From Microscilla marina ATCC 23134 (GTDB taxonomy: Bacteria > Bacteroidota > Bacteroidia > Cytophagales > Microscillaceae): DNA of 64,000 nucleotides. The stretch lies in the NCBI RefSeq assembly GCF_000169175.1, contig NZ_AAWS01000017.1:121466-185465 (forward strand). Reading direction: 5' to 3'. The notes under the pieces were generated by a model, which searched no databases, was not told the DNA's origin, and saw only the letters and a list, made by a program, of their open reading frames with translations. The position numbers and the translations under genes are program-made. The first letter of the stretch is position 1, and every line of letters begins with the position of its first letter. Below, piece after piece: positions 1-8,393 of this stretch.

Positions 1-98
1 ATTTGATCAAGTGTTCAGACGAAAAAGGTAATTATTTGCCTCCTGAGCAAATCCACGCCGAGATAAAAGCAAGGTTTGACCAATTGAACGAAGGATAA
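1..98 (+). CDS. 3' end of an upstream gene (partial)
   Basis: An open frame runs in from the window edge (first full codon at base 3) to a TAA at 96-98 and encodes about 31 residues, rich in charged residues and ending in FDQLNEG. The stop codon directly abuts the ATG of the GNAT gene at 99, which suggests translational coupling in one operon. There is too little sequence to assign a family. Confidence 0.5.
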   Translation, partial: LIKCSDEKGNYLPPEQIHAEIKARFDQLNEG

Positions 99-551
99 AT
101 GCTTACTTTAGAAAGAACTCATTCGGACAACGAAGATTTTATAGACCTTATCAAACACCTGGATGCTTACCTGAAGGTGCAAGATGGCGAAGATCACGAT
201 TTTTATGCCCAATACAACAAGGTAGACGCTATACGCTGGGTGCTAGTGGCTTATAGCAATGGAGTAGCGGCAGGCTGTGGGGCTATCAAACCCTACAATG
301 AGCAAACCATAGAACTCAAACGTATGTTTGTGCATCCCGATCATCGAAGTAAAGGCGTTGCTCAGGCAATGCTGCAACATCTGGAGCAGTGGGCTGCCGA
401 AGAGGGGTTTACCACTTGTGTATTGGAAACTGGAGTAAAGCAAGTAGAGGCGATTAGGTTATATACCAAGGCGGGTTATGAACTGATGGATAACTACGGG
501 CAATATGCTGGATTAGCCACCAGCGTATGTATGAAGAAAGCATTGAAGTAG
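99..551 (+). CDS. GNAT-family N-acetyltransferase
   Basis: This 150-residue protein has the single-domain GNAT length and layout. The acetyl-CoA binding motif (FVHPDHRSKGVAQAML) lies near residues 71-86 and matches the family pattern Q/R-x-x-G-x-A. The C-terminal 'EAIRLYTKAGYE' segment is the usual beta5-alpha4 region, with the Tyr that often acts as general acid. It should transfer an acetyl group from acetyl-CoA to an amine; the substrate cannot be read from the sequence. The start at 99 touches the stop of the preceding frame, which supports co-transcription. The family call is secure; the specificity is unknown. Confidence 0.85.
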   Translation: MLTLERTHSDNEDFIDLIKHLDAYLKVQDGEDHDFYAQYNKVDAIRWVLVAYSNGVAAGCGAIKPYNEQTIELKRMFVHPDHRSKGVAQAMLQHLEQWAAEEGFTTCVLETGVKQVEAIRLYTKAGYELMDNYGQYAGLATSVCMKKALK

Positions 552-642
552 GCGAATGTAGCCGAGCGGCATATCAAGTGATTCGATGAGACATTGTGCT
601 TCCCCGTGTAAAATCAATAAGTGATTGCAATGAAAATAAAAA

Positions 643-676
643 ACAAGCGACCTTATCTTGTGATAAGATCGCTTGT
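643..676 (-). terminator. Rho-independent terminator of the CoA-binding gene
   Basis: Arms at 643-657 and 662-676 form a 15-bp stem with one mismatch and a 4-nt loop. Read on the minus strand, the stem is followed by a T-rich stretch (the A-rich bases 632-642 of the plus strand). It begins five bases beyond the stop of the minus-strand gene at 681. On the plus strand the following tail is weaker, so it may also work in both directions for the GNAT gene. Confidence 0.75.
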
Positions 677-680
677 TAGT

Positions 681-1040
681 TTAATACTGCCCAGTAGACA
701 ACATAACCAGTGTACAGGCAAACACAGGCTCTATGCTATTGTCTTTGGCAAGTTGCGCCAACTCCATGTTTTCGGTACCAGGATTAAAAATCAAGCGTTT
801 GGGTTTGGTTTTTAATATATAGTCATACCATTCGCTTTGGTGGCGAGCCCCAATATATAGCGTAATGGTATCTATATTGCCGATTACCTTTTTGTCATTG
901 ATGATGTCTTTGCCAAATACTTGTCCCTTTTTTATACCCACTGGAAAAATCTCGTGACCATATCCAGTGAGGCGGTCTGCCGCCAAAAAAGCATAACGTG
1001 AGGGGTTGGTGGTTGCTCCTAGAATCAGTGTATTTTTCAT
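681..1040 (-). CDS. CoA-binding domain protein (YccU-like)
   Basis: A 119-residue stand-alone Rossmann-type CoA-binding domain. The N-terminal 'TLILGATTNPSRYAFLAADRL' region is the typical nucleotide-binding beta-alpha turn (GAT-NPSRYA) of the YccU / CoA_binding_2 family. The rest ('IFPVGIKKGQVFGK', 'LIFNPGTENMEL') is also characteristic, and the length is normal for the family. The molecular role is poorly defined even in well-studied relatives. It lies 22 bases downstream of a 52-codon gene on the same strand and is followed by a clear terminator, so the two probably form a small operon. Confidence 0.8.
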   Translation of the reverse strand: MKNTLILGATTNPSRYAFLAADRLTGYGHEIFPVGIKKGQVFGKDIINDKKVIGNIDTITLYIGARHQSEWYDYILKTKPKRLIFNPGTENMELAQLAKDNSIEPVFACTLVMLSTGQY

Positions 1041-1062
1041 TGGTTGATTTACTTTTTTTTAG

Positions 1063-1221
1063 TTATTCTGAGGGAGGTGCTTGTGCTGTTTTTTCCTCTT
1101 CTTGTTGTTTGTTCAGCACCTTTACATCGTCTTGTACTTGCTTGGCTATATGCCAAAAATTTTCCTCAGTAATTTTAGCCAACTTTTCTTTTTGTTCTTC
1201 TGTAATTTGTAGTGTACTCAT
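1063..1221 (-). CDS. Small hypothetical protein (52 aa)
   Basis: This ORF encodes a 52-residue, highly charged peptide that starts MSTLQITEEQKEKLAK and ends APPSE. The predicted structure is one or two amphipathic helices with a Gln/Glu-rich tail. It has no signal peptide, membrane segment or family motif that I recognise. It sits directly upstream of the CoA-binding gene on the same strand, and no other frame covers the interval convincingly. The composition (E, K and Q, few rare residues) looks like a real protein and not random translation. Function unknown. Confidence 0.55.
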   Translation of the reverse strand: MSTLQITEEQKEKLAKITEENFWHIAKQVQDDVKVLNKQQEEEKTAQAPPSE

Positions 1222-1580
1222 AATTTATGGTATTTTAACTATACAAACATTTATTGTATAACCAATTTTTTAAAGGATGGATAAGCCTGCCAAACCAGTC
1301 TTATCGAGCACTTAGAGTACTATTTTTATTTAAAAAAATCAAATAAACTTCGATAACCCTACTTATTTGCTTGATAACCAGTTTTTTATATTTTTGCATG
1401 CCAGCATTAATTAGGACAAAAAACAGTTAACAGTGCCGGATATTTTTGAAAACACTTGAGGAGTTAACAGATTCTGGCGAATGTTGATTAACTTTATAAT
1501 AACAATTGACATCAAGTTTATAGCAAACAGGCAGGCAATTTTTCTAAGAGCTGACCTGCCCTCATTCAAAACAAGAATAA
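1222..1580. other. Intergenic region between divergent genes
   Basis: An AT-rich spacer between the minus-strand 52-aa gene and the helicase gene. It contains the promoter listed at 1366-1396. A second TATTTTTG at 1441-1448 has no matching upstream element. I see no RNA gene or repeat. Confidence 0.5.
1366..1396 (+). promoter_or_regulatory. Bacteroidota-type promoter for the helicase gene
   Basis: TTTG at 1366-1369 (-33 element) and TATTTTTG at 1389-1396 (-7 element, consensus TAnnTTTG) are separated by 19 bases. This matches the sigma-ABfr consensus known from Bacteroides. Transcription would start near 1402, giving a leader of about 180 nt before the ATG at 1581. Confidence 0.5.
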
Positions 1581-4430
1581 ATGCTTTTTAAAATATACAG
1601 TTCTTCGGCAGGTTCGGGCAAAACCTACACACTTACCAGAGAGTACCTGAAACTTGCCTTGCAAGGAGACCAACCCCACTACTTTAAATACATTTTGGCC
1701 ATCACTTTTACCAATGATGCTGCCAATGAAATGAAGGCACGTATTGTCAATGCTTTGCAAGGGTTTGCCCAACCCGATACACTAGACGATAAAGCCCGAA
1801 AAGGGAGCGATCAGTTGTTGTTTGGCATAGCCGAAGAGCTAGGGGTAGCGCCTGAAAAACTCAGAACAAGAGCGCAAAAAGTATTTGTCAAAATTATTTA
1901 TAACTACAGTGACTTTGCCGTAAGTACCATCGACCGATTTGTCAATAAAATTACCACTGCTTTTACCCAAGAGCTGGACATTCCTTATAACTATGATGTA
2001 GACCTGGACACAGACAAACTCTTAGAAACCGCTATAGACCGGGTACTGGCAAAGGTAGGGCGAGAAACCAAAGAAAACCTGTCGAATATATTGGTAGATT
2101 GGGCAGAAAAGAAGGCAGAAGAAGGTAAAAACTGGGCACAAATTGCACCCGAACTTGCTGACTTTTCTAAAGATTTGATGAATGAAAGGTCGTATAACTA
2201 CCTCAACCAGTTGAAAAAATTGACCGTAGATGACTTTCAGATTATCAAAGAAGAACTCTTTAATTATAAGAAAAACCTTAAGAGTCAAATTGTAACCATT
2301 GCCGAACAAGGCTTGAGCCTCATGCAAGCGCAAGGGGTGGGAGTCAATGATTTTTTTCAGAAAGCCAAGGGAGTAGGAGGCTATTTTCAAAAGCTGGCTC
2401 AAGGCAAAGACCTGGAAAAACCTGCCAACAGCTATGTAATGCAAGCATTGAATAATAATAAGTGGTATTCGGGCAAGGCGCAACCTGGTATAGACGCCAT
2501 TGCTCCATCGCTTGCTCAAGACATTGCCCACTTGCGAAACCTGAAAAGCATTTACTTGTTGGTGTCGTTGATTACCCCACATATTTACAAAATGGCGTTG
2601 ATCCACGAGGTAGAAAGTGAACTGGAAGAACTAAAAATAGAAAATAACTCGATTCACATTTCGGATACCAACAAAAAAATAGCCGAGATTATCTCTAACG
2701 AACCCGTGCCTTTTATTTACGAAAGGGTAGGGGAGAAGTACAACCATATTCTAATAGATGAGTTTCAGGACACTTCGGTACTGCAATGGCAAAACCTATT
2801 GCCACTGGTAGAAAACAACCTTGCCGAGCACAATTTTAACCTGATAGTAGGCGATGCTAAACAAGCAATTTACCGCTGGCGGGGTGGCGAAATGGAGCAG
2901 TTGGTGCATTTATATAAAAACAATATTGGGGCATTGCTTCAGCCCTCGTTGATGCAAGAAAACACCTTTAACTTGTTGCGCGACCGTTATGCTACTTTGC
3001 ACCAAAACCACTTGGCAGCCCAGTTGAAGCACAACTACCGCAGTACTCGTGAAGTGATAGAGTTTAACAACAGTTTCTTTCGCGATTTGGTAGACATGTA
3101 CCGTCACGAGTTTCCATTGCTTGATCAAATATATGATGAAGATTTTGAACAGGCGATTCCCGAACAAAACACCAAAACCGGAGGGCATGTAGAAATACAA
3201 TTTGTAAACAAAGATACCTACCATACCGATACCCTTGAGTATATTTTGGTCACCATTTCTACGGCGCTCAACCAAGGTTTTGCCAAAAAAGACATTGCTG
3301 TACTCACTCGTAGCAATGGCAGTGGGCAGGAAATAGCTGTTTTTCTGAAAAGTAAAGGCTTTCCTGTGATTTCTCAAACCTCTTTGTTGCTTGCCAGCGA
3401 TGACAAGGTACACTTTATCATTGCTTTTCTTAAGCTAATCAAAAACCCGCACGACCGCTTGTTAAGGTCTGAAGTGTTGTATTTATTTTATCGGGTGATC
3501 AAGCGTATTACCCCTGATGATATGATAAATAATGTGATTAAAAGCTTGATTACAAAACCTATAGCCGAGTTTTTTGAACACATCCAAGGCGAAGGGTATG
3601 ACATTAGCCAAGGAATGTTACAGCAATTGGGAGTCTACGAATTGGTAGAGAAGTTGATAGAAGTATTTGGGTTGTTTGAGCACCAAAACCGACTAGAATA
3701 TTTGTTTCGTTTTCTTGACTTGGTGATTGAGTTTAACTTGCAAAAAAATACTACTTTGACCGATTTTCTGGAGTATTGGGAAGACAAAAAAGACGTAGTA
3801 AGTGTCAATACCCCCAAAGACCAGGATGCCATTACCATTACTACCATTCATAAATCCAAAGGGCTGGAGTATTCGGTAGTTATTTTGCCATTTGCCGAAT
3901 GGGAGTACACCCCCAAACGTAACTCTACTATGTGGATTAACCTACCCCGCGAGGAGTTTACTTTCAAACACTCTAGCAACTACCTAAGTACCTCTATAGT
4001 ACAGGTAAGTAGCAAGTTGGCCGAAACCCTGGTGGCAGACCAGTACCACGACGAAATAGAAAAAACATTTATAGAAAATGTAAACTTATTATATGTAGCT
4101 TTTACCCGTGCCGTAGATCGTTTGTATATTTTTACCCGTCTTGAAAATTTTGCTTCTAAAAAGCCCCCAAAAAGAGTGAGTACCTTGATGCATCAATACT
4201 TGCTCAATCGACAATTTTGGGAAGAAGGCAATGCTACTTATCCTATAGAAATGGGTGAGCCCAAAGCGCAGGGTGAGGCAACAGAAGAGGACGAAGACAA
4301 GTATTTTTATATAGATGAGCTCATCTCTACCGATATTCACAAAAGAGTAAAAAACACTGCCAAATGGAAACGGTCGTTGGTCGAAAAAGGCACAGAACAA
4401 CCTGCCGAAGAAACCCCCGAGCAAGTGTAA
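1581..4430 (+). CDS. UvrD/AddA-type superfamily 1 DNA helicase
   Basis: A 949-residue SF1 helicase of the RecB/AddA branch. Walker A (AGSGKT, residues 10-15) lies at the extreme N-terminus. Walker B is DEFQD at about 393-397, followed by the GDAKQAIYRWRGG motif at about 424 and NYRST near 490. Motif V is near 755 (TIHKSKGLEY) and motif VI near 835 (LLYVAFTRA). The protein would unwind DNA at double-strand breaks, normally with an AddB/RecC-like partner. After motif VI only about 100 residues remain, and I see no AddA C-terminal nuclease motif, so this is a helicase-only form as often found in Bacteroidota. No addB gene is adjacent. The start at 1581 puts Walker A at the normal distance. Confidence 0.85.
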   Translation: MLFKIYSSSAGSGKTYTLTREYLKLALQGDQPHYFKYILAITFTNDAANEMKARIVNALQGFAQPDTLDDKARKGSDQLLFGIAEELGVAPEKLRTRAQKVFVKIIYNYSDFAVSTIDRFVNKITTAFTQELDIPYNYDVDLDTDKLLETAIDRVLAKVGRETKENLSNILVDWAEKKAEEGKNWAQIAPELADFSKDLMNERSYNYLNQLKKLTVDDFQIIKEELFNYKKNLKSQIVTIAEQGLSLMQAQGVGVNDFFQKAKGVGGYFQKLAQGKDLEKPANSYVMQALNNNKWYSGKAQPGIDAIAPSLAQDIAHLRNLKSIYLLVSLITPHIYKMALIHEVESELEELKIENNSIHISDTNKKIAEIISNEPVPFIYERVGEKYNHILIDEFQDTSVLQWQNLLPLVENNLAEHNFNLIVGDAKQAIYRWRGGEMEQLVHLYKNNIGALLQPSLMQENTFNLLRDRYATLHQNHLAAQLKHNYRSTREVIEFNNSFFRDLVDMYRHEFPLLDQIYDEDFEQAIPEQNTKTGGHVEIQFVNKDTYHTDTLEYILVTISTALNQGFAKKDIAVLTRSNGSGQEIAVFLKSKGFPVISQTSLLLASDDKVHFIIAFLKLIKNPHDRLLRSEVLYLFYRVIKRITPDDMINNVIKSLITKPIAEFFEHIQGEGYDISQGMLQQLGVYELVEKLIEVFGLFEHQNRLEYLFRFLDLVIEFNLQKNTTLTDFLEYWEDKKDVVSVNTPKDQDAITITTIHKSKGLEYSVVILPFAEWEYTPKRNSTMWINLPREEFTFKHSSNYLSTSIVQVSSKLAETLVADQYHDEIEKTFIENVNLLYVAFTRAVDRLYIFTRLENFASKKPPKRVSTLMHQYLLNRQFWEEGNATYPIEMGEPKAQGEATEEDEDKYFYIDELISTDIHKRVKNTAKWKRSLVEKGTEQPAEETPEQV

Positions 4431-4454
4431 ACTACACATGTATTGGCTACAGCC

Positions 4455-4490
4455 AAAAAGCTCAACGATTGGTTAATCGCTGAGCTTTTT
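4455..4490 (+). terminator. Rho-independent terminator after the helicase gene
   Basis: Arms 4455-4470 and 4475-4490 form a 16-bp stem with one mismatch and a 4-nt loop. The 3' arm ends in a T run, 25 bases after the helicase stop codon. Confidence 0.85.
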
Positions 4491-4634
4491 ATTAATATAT
4501 GACTTGCTGAAAATAAGTGAAACTATGAATTGTTAGCTACCTGTGAACCGAACCTGAAGCAGCTTGCTGTGATGAATTCAACGCAATTACGGGGTGCAAC
4601 TTGAAGCTTGTCGTTTGCCCCCTGTGTGGGCTTC

Positions 4635-5381
4635 TTACTGTCCTAACAATATACCGGCAAGTAATTGTGCCAAAATATAATCGGCAAACAAGACGGCAAT
4701 GGTACTACTGGTAACCGCATTGGTACTTGATTGCCCTACCTCTAACGCTCCACCTGTGGTAAAAAAGCCTTTGAAGGCCGAGATAGAAGATATTAGGTAA
4801 GCAAACACAAATGATTTGATAATAGCAAAGTAGATACCTCCTGGATTAAAGTCCCAACGGATGCCATAAATGTACTGTGATTCAGTAAGAGCTCCAGTGA
4901 CTGTGCCTGAGATAAAACCACCCATAATAGACAAAAATCCGGCAATGACGCATAACATTGGAATGGTGATCAAAGCTGCTGTAATTTTGGGTAGTACCAG
5001 GTAAGAAGCAGCGTTGATGCCCATTACTTCTATAGCATCTACTTGTTCGGTAATACGCATAGTGCCCAGTCCACCAGCGATGTTTGAGCCCACTTTACCC
5101 GCCAGTACAATACAGGTAATGGTAGGGGCAAACTCTAGTATTGCCATATCGCGTACAATGGTGCCTATCACATACAAAGGTATGGCAGGACTCACCAGGT
5201 TATAAGCGGTTTGTACTGCGGCTACTGCTCCTATAAAAGTAGATGTAATGACTACAATAAATACAGAGTCTATGCCTATACGCATACATTCGTCTATGGT
5301 CAGGCGTACATATACTTTAAAACGTTCACGGTTGTAAAATAAGCTTGCAATGAAAATACAGTATTTGCCTAAAGTCTGCAT
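4635..5381 (-). CDS. mlaE: MlaE-type ABC transporter permease
   Basis: A 248-residue integral membrane protein of the MlaE/DUF140 family, the inner-membrane permease of Mla-type lipid transport. Characteristic stretches are visible: IGAVAAVQTAYNL, ILEFAPTITCIVLAGKVGSNIAGGLGTM and EQVDAIEVMGINAASYLVLPK. At least four hydrophobic segments are present. It probably exports or retrieves phospholipid between membranes together with an ATPase (MlaF) and an MCE protein (MlaD). Neither is in the visible neighbourhood upstream (the next gene is the divergent polyketide synthase). In Bacteroidota the ATPase gene often follows mlaE, but here the downstream neighbour is the convergent helicase gene. Confidence 0.9.
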   Translation of the reverse strand: MQTLGKYCIFIASLFYNRERFKVYVRLTIDECMRIGIDSVFIVVITSTFIGAVAAVQTAYNLVSPAIPLYVIGTIVRDMAILEFAPTITCIVLAGKVGSNIAGGLGTMRITEQVDAIEVMGINAASYLVLPKITAALITIPMLCVIAGFLSIMGGFISGTVTGALTESQYIYGIRWDFNPGGIYFAIIKSFVFAYLISSISAFKGFFTTGGALEVGQSSTNAVTSSTIAVLFADYILAQLLAGILLGQ

Positions 5382-5785
5382 ATTTTTTTAATGATCAATT
5401 CTGTTCTAAGATTTTAAAAGTACATATTTTATCATCGACTTATGAACAATTTGCCTGATAAAATATGTTTGCCTTGTACATTGGAGTTTCGATACAAGCG
5501 ATTTCTGTAAACGAAGTTATGATGAAATTTGTTAAAACCATAAAGGCTAACGTATCTTTATCCAATACGCAAAAAATAAAGATTTGTAAACAATCACTAA
5601 TTTCAAAGGTTAAAATCCTAGCAAAGCTGCCATCCTTATCTTTTACTCAAAAGTACTTAAGTGACAGATATACAGACCTGTTTCAGGGCTTTTCCTAGTG
5701 TTGAAACAGTATTTTATAAATCTGTAGGCAACTTTCTTACAAAAACCAGTGTATCGTTGATACATTACCCAAAGCCAACTGGCGC
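5382..5785. other. Intergenic region between divergent mlaE and PKS genes
   Basis: A 404-base AT-rich spacer that must carry the start signals of both divergent genes. A -7-like TATGTTTG lies at 5464-5471 on the plus strand but lacks a -33 element at the right distance. A 77-codon frame (5465-5698) has no protein-like features. I see no RNA gene or repeat. Confidence 0.4.
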
Positions 5786-6889
5786 ATGAACAAAACATAT
5801 ATTCACTCCATAGGAACCGCCAACCCGGTTCATCAGATTGCCCAACAAACTACTGCCGAGTTTATGGTAAAATTTCTGGAACTATCGCCTCGTGAGGCAC
5901 GCAAGCTCCAGCTATTGTACCGTGCTACGTCTATTGACTATCGCTATTCGGTGTTGGAGGATTACGCTAAAACCAATGATTTTGATTTTTATCCTAATAC
6001 CGGCAACACATTTCCTTCTACTGCCCAACGTATGCAACAATACGAAAAACACGCTGCTACTTTGGCTACCGCAGCAGTGGCAAATTGTTTGCCTGCTAAT
6101 TTTTCTGTGACCGAAATCACCCATTTGATTACGGTGAGTTGCACGGGTATGTATGCTCCAGGGCTTGACATAGAATTGGTAGAAAAACTGGGTTTAGCAC
6201 ACTCAGTACAACGCACTTGTATTAACTTTATGGGTTGTTATGCAGCTTTCAACGCACTCAAAATAGCCGATATAATTTGTCGTGCTACCCCCAAGGCCAA
6301 GGTGTTGGTGGTAGGAGTAGAACTGTGCACGTTGCATTTCCAGAAGTCGACTGCTAAAGATGATCTGGTGGCCAACGCCATTTTTGCCGATGGAGCAGCG
6401 GCAGTATTGCTTCAGGGGCATCCACCTGCCCATAAAGCCATTGCCTTAGAGGGCTTTTATTGTGACCTGGAGCCCGATGGCAAAGGAGATATGGCGTGGC
6501 ATATCAAAGACCATGGCTTCGAAATGAAACTTTCGTCTTATGTACCTCAATTGCTCGAAGGCAAACTTAAGGCATTGGTAGGTAGGTTGTTGCAAAACTA
6601 TCAGCTCAATATGCCTGATATAGAACTGTTTGCTATTCATCCTGGTGGGCGTCGCATACTAGAGCGTATCGAACAAAGCTTGGGTATTCCCAAAAAAGCC
6701 AATGCTACTGCTTATGAGGTTTTACAGCAATACGGCAATATGTCTTCGGTTACAGTGTTGTTTGTGCTAAAGCGTTTATTAGAGCAAGTAGGAGAGGAGC
6801 ACCACGACCAACGTATTCTGAGTATGGCTTTTGGGCCAGGGCTTACCCTGGAGTCGGCATTGATGAAGGTGTTTTGCCCAAATGATTAG
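5786..6889 (+). CDS. Type III polyketide synthase (chalcone/stilbene synthase family)
   Basis: A 367-residue type III PKS with the full catalytic triad: Cys151 in NFMGCYAA, His285 in AIHPGG and Asn318 in YGNMSS. The GFGPG-like loop appears as AFGPGLTLES near the C-terminus. Such enzymes condense a CoA starter with malonyl-CoA extender units and cyclise the product to alkylresorcinols, pyrones or similar phenolics. The starter cannot be inferred. Bacterial clusters often place a methyltransferase or oxidoreductase next to the PKS; here the gene is isolated, with a converging terminator downstream, so it is probably monocistronic. The length and N-terminus (MNKTYIHSIGTANP) fit the family. Confidence 0.9.
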   Translation: MNKTYIHSIGTANPVHQIAQQTTAEFMVKFLELSPREARKLQLLYRATSIDYRYSVLEDYAKTNDFDFYPNTGNTFPSTAQRMQQYEKHAATLATAAVANCLPANFSVTEITHLITVSCTGMYAPGLDIELVEKLGLAHSVQRTCINFMGCYAAFNALKIADIICRATPKAKVLVVGVELCTLHFQKSTAKDDLVANAIFADGAAAVLLQGHPPAHKAIALEGFYCDLEPDGKGDMAWHIKDHGFEMKLSSYVPQLLEGKLKALVGRLLQNYQLNMPDIELFAIHPGGRRILERIEQSLGIPKKANATAYEVLQQYGNMSSVTVLFVLKRLLEQVGEEHHDQRILSMAFGPGLTLESALMKVFCPND

Positions 6890-6911
6890 GTGGACATTGA
6901 CCGCAATAAAA

Positions 6912-6942
6912 AATACCAACTTCTCATAAAGAAGTTGGTATT
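6912..6942 (-). terminator. Terminator of the cbb3 accessory operon
   Basis: A perfect 12-bp stem (6912-6923 and 6931-6942) with a 7-nt loop. A T run follows it on the minus strand, so it ends transcription arriving from the cluster at 6993-13964. On the plus strand no T run follows, although the stem lies only 22 bases past the PKS stop codon. Confidence 0.75.
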
Positions 6943-6992
6943 CAGAAAGACTAATTATAAACACACTCCGTTAGTGAGTATTTTTGATATTT

Positions 6993-7727
6993 TTATGGTT
7001 GTTGCTTACCTGTGTCAGGCACTTCGCAGCACTCGATGCTAGTGTGGTGATGATGCTTTACAATCTTGGGGCTTAGGTAAGGAATGCCCAGGTTGAGCCC
7101 TCTTACAATAAGCAATACCGCCAGGGTAATGGTAAATACAGGCACTAGCTTGTACATGCGGGTTTTGAGCTGAGGTTTGATAAAATTGCCTGCCAGTGCC
7201 ACCGTGAGCATTACCGGAAAAGTTCCTGCACCAAACAGTGCCATATAAGCCATTGCCTGGGTTACGCTTCCTGTAGCTATTGCCCCCGCCATTGCTAAGT
7301 ATACCAGTCCACAAGGCAAAAAACCGTTCAAGGTGCCAATCAATACATAAGACTTGGCTGTTTTTTGCTTAAACAAGTGCCCCAGGTTTTGTTTTACCCT
7401 AAATACCAGCTTTTGCACGGGGCGCAACATGTCAAGGCGACGTGTAAGGCGGTTGGGTAAAATAAAGAATAGTAATAAGAGTACCCCAACACCAATAGAT
7501 AACCACTGCTGGGCACCAGACAATACCACTCCTCGCCCCAATACCCCTACAATAGCCCCCAACAAAGTATAGGTGAGTATTCGCCCCAGGTTATACAACA
7601 CCCTGCTTTTGATCAGCTCGGCATTGTTACGCTTGCTAATGGGTAATGCAAAGGCAATAGGACCACACATGCCCACACAGTGGAAACTACCCAATAAACC
7701 CAATATAAATGCAGTGTATAATAACAT
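6993..7727 (-). CDS. TauE/UreH-like membrane protein of the cbb3 oxidase cluster
   Basis: A 244-residue polytopic membrane protein of the sulfite exporter TauE/SafE-UreH type found next to cbb3 oxidase genes. The N-terminus carries the diagnostic GSFHCVGMCGP motif (residues about 14-24), and LNGFLPCGLVYLAM lies in the second half. Both motifs contain Cys residues in membrane segments, consistent with copper or thiol chemistry in oxidase assembly. The C-terminal tail is rich in His and Cys (four His in a row, then CC), a possible metal-binding tail. It is the last gene of the cluster and the terminator lies about 50 bases downstream. A short hairpin lies upstream at about 7799-7821. The exact transported substrate is not shown by the sequence. 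Confidence 0.8.
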   Translation of the reverse strand: MLLYTAFILGLLGSFHCVGMCGPIAFALPISKRNNAELIKSRVLYNLGRILTYTLLGAIVGVLGRGVVLSGAQQWLSIGVGVLLLLFFILPNRLTRRLDMLRPVQKLVFRVKQNLGHLFKQKTAKSYVLIGTLNGFLPCGLVYLAMAGAIATGSVTQAMAYMALFGAGTFPVMLTVALAGNFIKPQLKTRMYKLVPVFTITLAVLLIVRGLNLGIPYLSPKIVKHHHHTSIECCEVPDTGKQQP

Positions 7728-7829
7728 AAGTATTTCTAACTACGGTTTTTATAAGTTGCTAAAAATCAACGTGATAGAAAAGTGTAGCTGCTTAGAGAAC
7801 AGGGTGTACCTAGCACCTTGTCAGAGCTT

Positions 7830-8297
7830 CTAACCTTTAATTTCCACGTTACCATCTTTGGCAATGATAATTCGCTTTTCTACATAGTATTTTTTTTGAG
7901 CATCTTGCCAGTTAATTTTTACGCGCCAAAACCCTTTGTCAAACTTACAATTAGCTATAGGAATAAGCTGTATGCCATCGGTACCAGTTTCTACTGGCAC
8001 TGTAAAGTCTTTGCGAGCATTTGCTGGCCGGAAAAACGTGACTTGCCCTTGGGTAGTATTTTTGGGAAATTTTAGTTTAAAAGTTTGATGTTTGCTGATA
8101 TACTGAAAAGCAAAGCCTTCTTTTAAATTTTGAACATTCTTTAGTTTGTTGATTTCCTTTTGGTACTCAATCTCCTCTTTATAATAATCTTTAGACACCA
8201 AGTGAATGTTATCCTGACGCATTGCCTTGACCACCATAAACATGATCATGCCCACAAATACTATAATTACTCCAGTGATTTTGTGTCCCCAATTCAT
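7830..8297 (-). CDS. ccoH: FixH-family cbb3 oxidase assembly protein
   Basis: The FixH/CcoH family is small and membrane-anchored and is needed for assembly or stability of cbb3 oxidase. I place the start at the internal Met (MNWGHKITG, 155 aa) because family members begin this way. The longer frame from 8327 would run through a 10-bp hairpin at 8316-8340 that lies between this gene and ccoG. One N-terminal membrane helix (IIVFVGMIMFMVVKA) is followed by a periplasmic domain containing the 'GFWRVKINWQ' segment typical of the family. It lies between ccoG and the TauE-like gene. Confidence 0.85.
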   Translation of the reverse strand: MNWGHKITGVIIVFVGMIMFMVVKAMRQDNIHLVSKDYYKEEIEYQKEINKLKNVQNLKEGFAFQYISKHQTFKLKFPKNTTQGQVTFFRPANARKDFTVPVETGTDGIQLIPIANCKFDKGFWRVKINWQDAQKKYYVEKRIIIAKDGNVEIKG

Positions 8298-8393
8298 AGT
8301 TTTATATATTTTGAAGCCAGCAACCAAAGGGGTTGCTGACTTTTGATTTTAAGATTTGATATTTGCCTTTTTGGTTTGAAAGTGCAACTTGTG

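Noticed and set aside
998..1261. 87-codon plus-strand frame
   Set aside because: It is antisense to the 52-aa gene and the CoA-binding gene, and its translation (Ser/Cys/Phe-rich) looks like a reverse-strand shadow.
5465..5698. 77-codon frame in the mlaE-PKS spacer
   Set aside because: No recognisable motif, no start signal, and it lies in AT-rich intergenic DNA where chance frames are expected.
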